From: Beroe forskalii
Taxonomy: Eukaryota; Ctenophora; Nuda; Beroida; Beroidae
NCBI GenBank assembly: GCA_011033025.1
Contig: WFMF01000156.1
Span: 124,001 to 188,000 of the forward strand
Direction: 5' to 3'
DNA length: 64,000 nucleotides
Part shown: in pieces, positions 61,295 to 64,000 of the stretch
Layout of the letters: each line of letters begins with the position of its first letter
Position numbering within the stretch: the stretch's first letter is position 1
Made by a program: the position numbers and the translations under genes
Notes under the pieces: model-generated
What the model was told of the DNA's origin: nothing
Databases searched by the model: none
Seen by the model: only the letters and a program-made list of their open reading frames with translations

Positions 61295-61448
61295 ATGTCG
61301 ACTGTCGGAATACCATTCAACTGCTGGATTTCACACTGTGCCAGGGTATTTCACACGTTGTGAGGATACCGACCACTGTTATGGGTCATCGAACTGTTCA
61401 AGATTCAAGAAGCGGAGTTCCACTTCATGACATTGGAATAGCCAAACA
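61295..61448 (+). CDS. Frizzled/sFRP-type cysteine-rich domain exon (partial gene)
   Basis: A plus-strand open exon of 154 bp between TTTATTTACAG and the donor GTAAGT at 61449. In the open phase (two bases completing a prior codon) it encodes VDCRNTIQLLDFTLCQGIS, then HVVRIPTTVMGHRTVQD, then SRSGVPLHDIGIAKQ. The spacing C-x(10,12)-LCxGI-x-x-x-x-R-x-P-x-x-x-x-GH matches the start of Frizzled CRDs, where secreted Frizzled-related proteins have a C..I...LTLCHGIEY..MRLPN..GHET arrangement. Such domains bind Wnts or lipids extracellularly. The PN before GH is replaced and the domain's later cysteines are not in this exon. Neighbouring exons were not identified, so this could also be a decayed fragment. 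Confidence 0.48.
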
Positions 61449-61663
61449 GTAAGTCTTCAAGGTTAAACACACCCTTTGTCCTTTCATCCAAAGGGCCTTT
61501 CAGGGACCTTCGTATTATTGTTAAATCCCAGCTTAAGATTCATTTATTAATTTTTAGATATTCATATTAAAGAATCCAAGAGTGTGTAGCTGGTAGCTCT
61601 TACTCCCCAGTCCAGAAAATTGCCTTATTTGCACAATATCCATTTGTATGTTAACTCTGAACA
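61449..61663. other. Intron-like sequence after the Frizzled-type exon
   Basis: No following exon was recognised. Confidence 0.3.
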
Positions 61664-61910
61664 TTAATCCAGGCGCCGCGGCACACTCTTGATCCTGTGA
61701 AACCATCCGGCCTGGGACACACTATGTACAGATCCTGGGACATCAGATCCTGACACTCTACAGACCCGGGATACACTCTCCTGACCCCGTGGACATTCTC
61801 TGGGAGTCTGGGACACCTCCATATTCCTGGACATAGACCGCGGGACTCTACAGATCCTGGACACCCAGATTCCGGAACACCTGCAGACCACGGAAACCCC
61901 AGACCTGTAA
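61664..61910. repeat. Degenerate minisatellite based on GATCCTGGGACAC
   Basis: About ten diverged units carrying CAGATCCTGGGACA or GACACT/GACACC cores at spacings of roughly 24 bp, so frames on both strands look Gly/Pro/Cys-rich by repetition only. Confidence 0.65.
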
Positions 61911-62819
61911 AAATATAAGAAAGAAGGGACGTTAAAACTGCTGCAACGCCCAAATATTATACACTTTCCCGTAACTTTAATGCATCAAGAAAGTGCCGTT
62001 GCGGCCGTTTTAACCCGTCGTTCTTTCTTTCATAAGGGTTTTACAGTAAGAACGCCTTAAAATACGCCGCGGACCATCACAACCAAATCCTTTTTGGTTT
62101 GGGAAAAATATCGCCTTTTTCTGTGCCCAGATATTGAAATTTGGCGTCAAATCGCGCGCGTAAATTCGCGTTACCTAGCATTACTGATGACGTCACAATT
62201 ACGTCATAAAATTAGATAATATCTGAGACCCATTCATTAACACAATTGGGACTATGACCGACAACATATCCAAAAAGATGAAGTTCTGGGGTTGTCCCTT
62301 CTCTCTCCACTAGATTCACAAGTTTTGCCATTTTTTGGGATTTTTTTCGTGTCAAGTGTTTCAAAAACAATCGCATATATCTCAATGATGCTGGTGAGCT
62401 TAGAACTTTTCAACCATTTTGAAAAAGTACATTAAATTTCCTTTCCACGCTAGGAGGCATTTTTTTCCTATCTCGAAAGCTTCATACCGAAAAATTGCGT
62501 TTGAAACGCCTATTTTGGGAAAATCGACATGTGAAATTCTTAGTTTTTGTGACGTCATTATGACGTCATAATCGTGACGTAAAATAGTTTTTAGGGCATT
62601 TTTTGCAAGTTCTATCCTTCTACTTTCCAACGCTGGGTCGATGAGCTCTGTATCTTTTACCGTTCCCGAGATATGGCTTTAAATAGGGTATACTTCTTGC
62701 ACTAAAAGCGTCATCTCTCGTATATGTATCAGCGTCGTAACCCTTTTTAACAAGAACACCCTCAAAGTCAATTTTGGCGATATCAAGTAGTTATAACTCA
62801 GCCATTTCTGAACGAATTG
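61911..62819. other. Intergenic sequence with clustered CRE-like palindromes
   Basis: TGACGTCA palindromes occur near 62187 and, overlapping, near 62550-62580 (GACGTCATTATGACGTCATA). No gene recognised. Likely part of a transposon whose 3' end may be the Helitron-like terminus at 63327. Confidence 0.4.
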
Positions 62820-63327
62820 ATCTCAAATTTTAAACTCGAGCGCGCGCAGCGAAGGCGCGGAAACTCAATTTTCGATTGATTTGATCGTCGAGGAACGTAC
62901 CGTAAAAATTTTTTGAAATTCGGCGAATCCATGAAAACATATAGTTGGGGCTGGCAAGCGCAGCGATGCGTACGCATCGCGTGTACGATTCGGTGTGAAT
63001 AAGTTGCTATAACTTGTTCATTTTTATCCAATTGATCTGAAATTTTGACAGTTGCGCCTTTGACCCTCAAAGAAGCGACGTATCGATTTTTTTGGTGAAA
63101 TCAATATCGGGGAAATTGCCCAAATTTCTTCGTGAAATGTGGGAAATACATGAATTTCTCTCGTTAGAATCGCCGTCAATGCTCGCCCTCGGACCCTTCG
63201 GGTCCTCAGGCTCACAACTCCAGGCCTTCGGCCCTCACACTGTTGGGTTCGCCGTCCAAAGCTCGCCCTCGGGCCCTTCGGGCCCTCGGGCTCGCAAACC
63301 GCCGCGGGGGGCTTGCCAGCCCCCTGA
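62820..63327 (+). mobile_element. Helitron-like 3' terminal region
   Basis: The block ends with GGGGGC TTGCCA GCCCCC followed by TGA and then T. This is the same hairpin loop (TTGCCA), the same terminal CTGA and the same A/T junction as the element at 25256-27340, and it is likewise preceded by TTCG-centred palindromes (GGGCCCTTCGGGCCC near 63265 and a GGACCCTTCGGGTCC near 63190). The 5' end was not identified, so the start given is only where similar GC-rich hairpin content begins. Confidence 0.5.
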
Positions 63328-63504
63328 TAAATCGCCATCTTCACCAAAAAGTCGATTTTTCGTCCGTGACGACCGATTTTTCGTTTTTTACTGTATTTTC
63401 AGGCTATGACAATTATCGCAATATTACCTGACAAAATCGAAAATTTTGGATCAGAATCATGTTTTTATGACTTACTTTGACATTCTGAACGGTTTAAAGG
63501 CTAA

Positions 63505-64000
63505 AAAATGGGTGGACTTAACTCCGCGGCGGACCCGCTGCGGACCCGGTGGACCCGCTGCGGGTCCGCCGCGGACTCCGCAAGTCACCAGAAAATTTTT
63601 TTGGTGGACTTTGGTGGACCCGCAGCGGACTTTTTCGAAACTCCGCCGCGGAGTGGTGGGTCCGCTATGGTCCGCTCGGGCTCCGCCGCGCACTGGTGGA
63701 CAGTCCACCGAAAAAGTCCACCAAAAAAAGTCCACCAGGGAAAAATAATTGTGGAGGTAAGTCCGCCGCGAGTCAGTGGACTCCACCGGCGGAGTCCACT
63801 AGCGGAGTCGAGTCCACTGGCGGACTCCACCAGTGGAGTCCACTGGTGGACTCCACTCCACCAGTGGACTCGACTCCGTCAGTGGACTCGACTCCGCCAG
63901 TGGACTCGACTCCGCCATTGGACTCCGCCGGTGGAGTCCACCAGTAAACTCCACTGGTGGAATCTGCCAGTGGACTCTGCCAGTGGACTCCGCCATTAGG
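63505..64000. repeat. Palindromic GTGGACTCCGCC-type tandem repeat, runs off the right edge
   Basis: A dense mixture of direct and inverted copies of GTGGACTC, GGAGTCCAC and GACTCCGCC fills the window to its end. The left part (63520-63760) uses GCGGACCCGCTGCGGACC-like variants. Because both orientations alternate every 12-20 bases the region can fold on itself repeatedly. Several 60-163-codon frames exist on both strands, but they are simple consequences of the repeat. Confidence 0.8.

Noticed and set aside
63446..63999. Frames up to 163 codons near the right edge on both strands
   Set aside because: They read through the GTGGACTCCGCC-type palindromic repeat; simultaneous openness on both strands is explained by the repeat.

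Overview
This window is nuclear DNA from an invertebrate animal, read from its content: AT-rich, gene-poor and full of transposons and tandem repeats. The few recognisable exons have GT-AG splice sites and encode metazoan-type domains (a CstF-50-like dimerisation domain, an immunoglobulin-like fragment, a Frizzled-type cysteine-rich fragment and a DUF7869/RNase H-like transposon-associated domain). The phylum cannot be fixed from the sequence. No bacterial operons, rRNA genes, confident tRNA genes or CRISPR arrays were seen.

Layout. 1-807 holds the 3' part of a DUF7869-type gene, open through the left edge. 808-14900 is gene-free and carries a TATCCTAACTCC-repeat element (2197-2592), a Tc1/mariner-like foldback element (4359-5293), a hAT element with an exact 8-bp target duplication (7161-7881) and a 1.9-kb 22-bp minisatellite with a 0.9-kb higher-order duplication (8958-10863). 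About 14900-27478 (copy A) and 38400-51612 (copy B) are two direct copies of the same 12-13 kb segment. They differ by a 1.1-kb Helitron present only in B, a 2.1-kb Helitron-like element present only in A, a 1.46-kb repeat-rich insert present only in B, and the length of a 9-bp TTGACTGAC satellite. Between the copies lie the only substantial host gene, a minus-strand CSTF1-like gene (exons between 32604 and 35032), and a 100-N scaffold gap (37957-38056), followed by about 0.8 kb of homopolymer-rich, apparently low-quality sequence.

51734-54189 is a third TTGACTGAC satellite array, split by a 1.31-kb hAT element. 54190-64000 contains several minisatellites and foldbacks, an Ig-like exon on the minus strand (57901-58034), a Frizzled-type exon on the plus strand (61295-61448), a second Helitron-like 3' end (63327), and a palindromic GTGGACTCCGCC-type repeat that runs off the right edge.

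The window's main interest is genome dynamics. Paired copies give empty sites that resolve transposon ends to the base, satellites host transposons, and several element families carry very similar TTCG-centred hairpins. The longest open frames (up to 598 codons) are satellite artefacts, not genes. The best protein-level observation is a CSTF1-type dimerisation domain spliced to a long Ser/Thr/Asn-rich tail where WD40 repeats would be expected.
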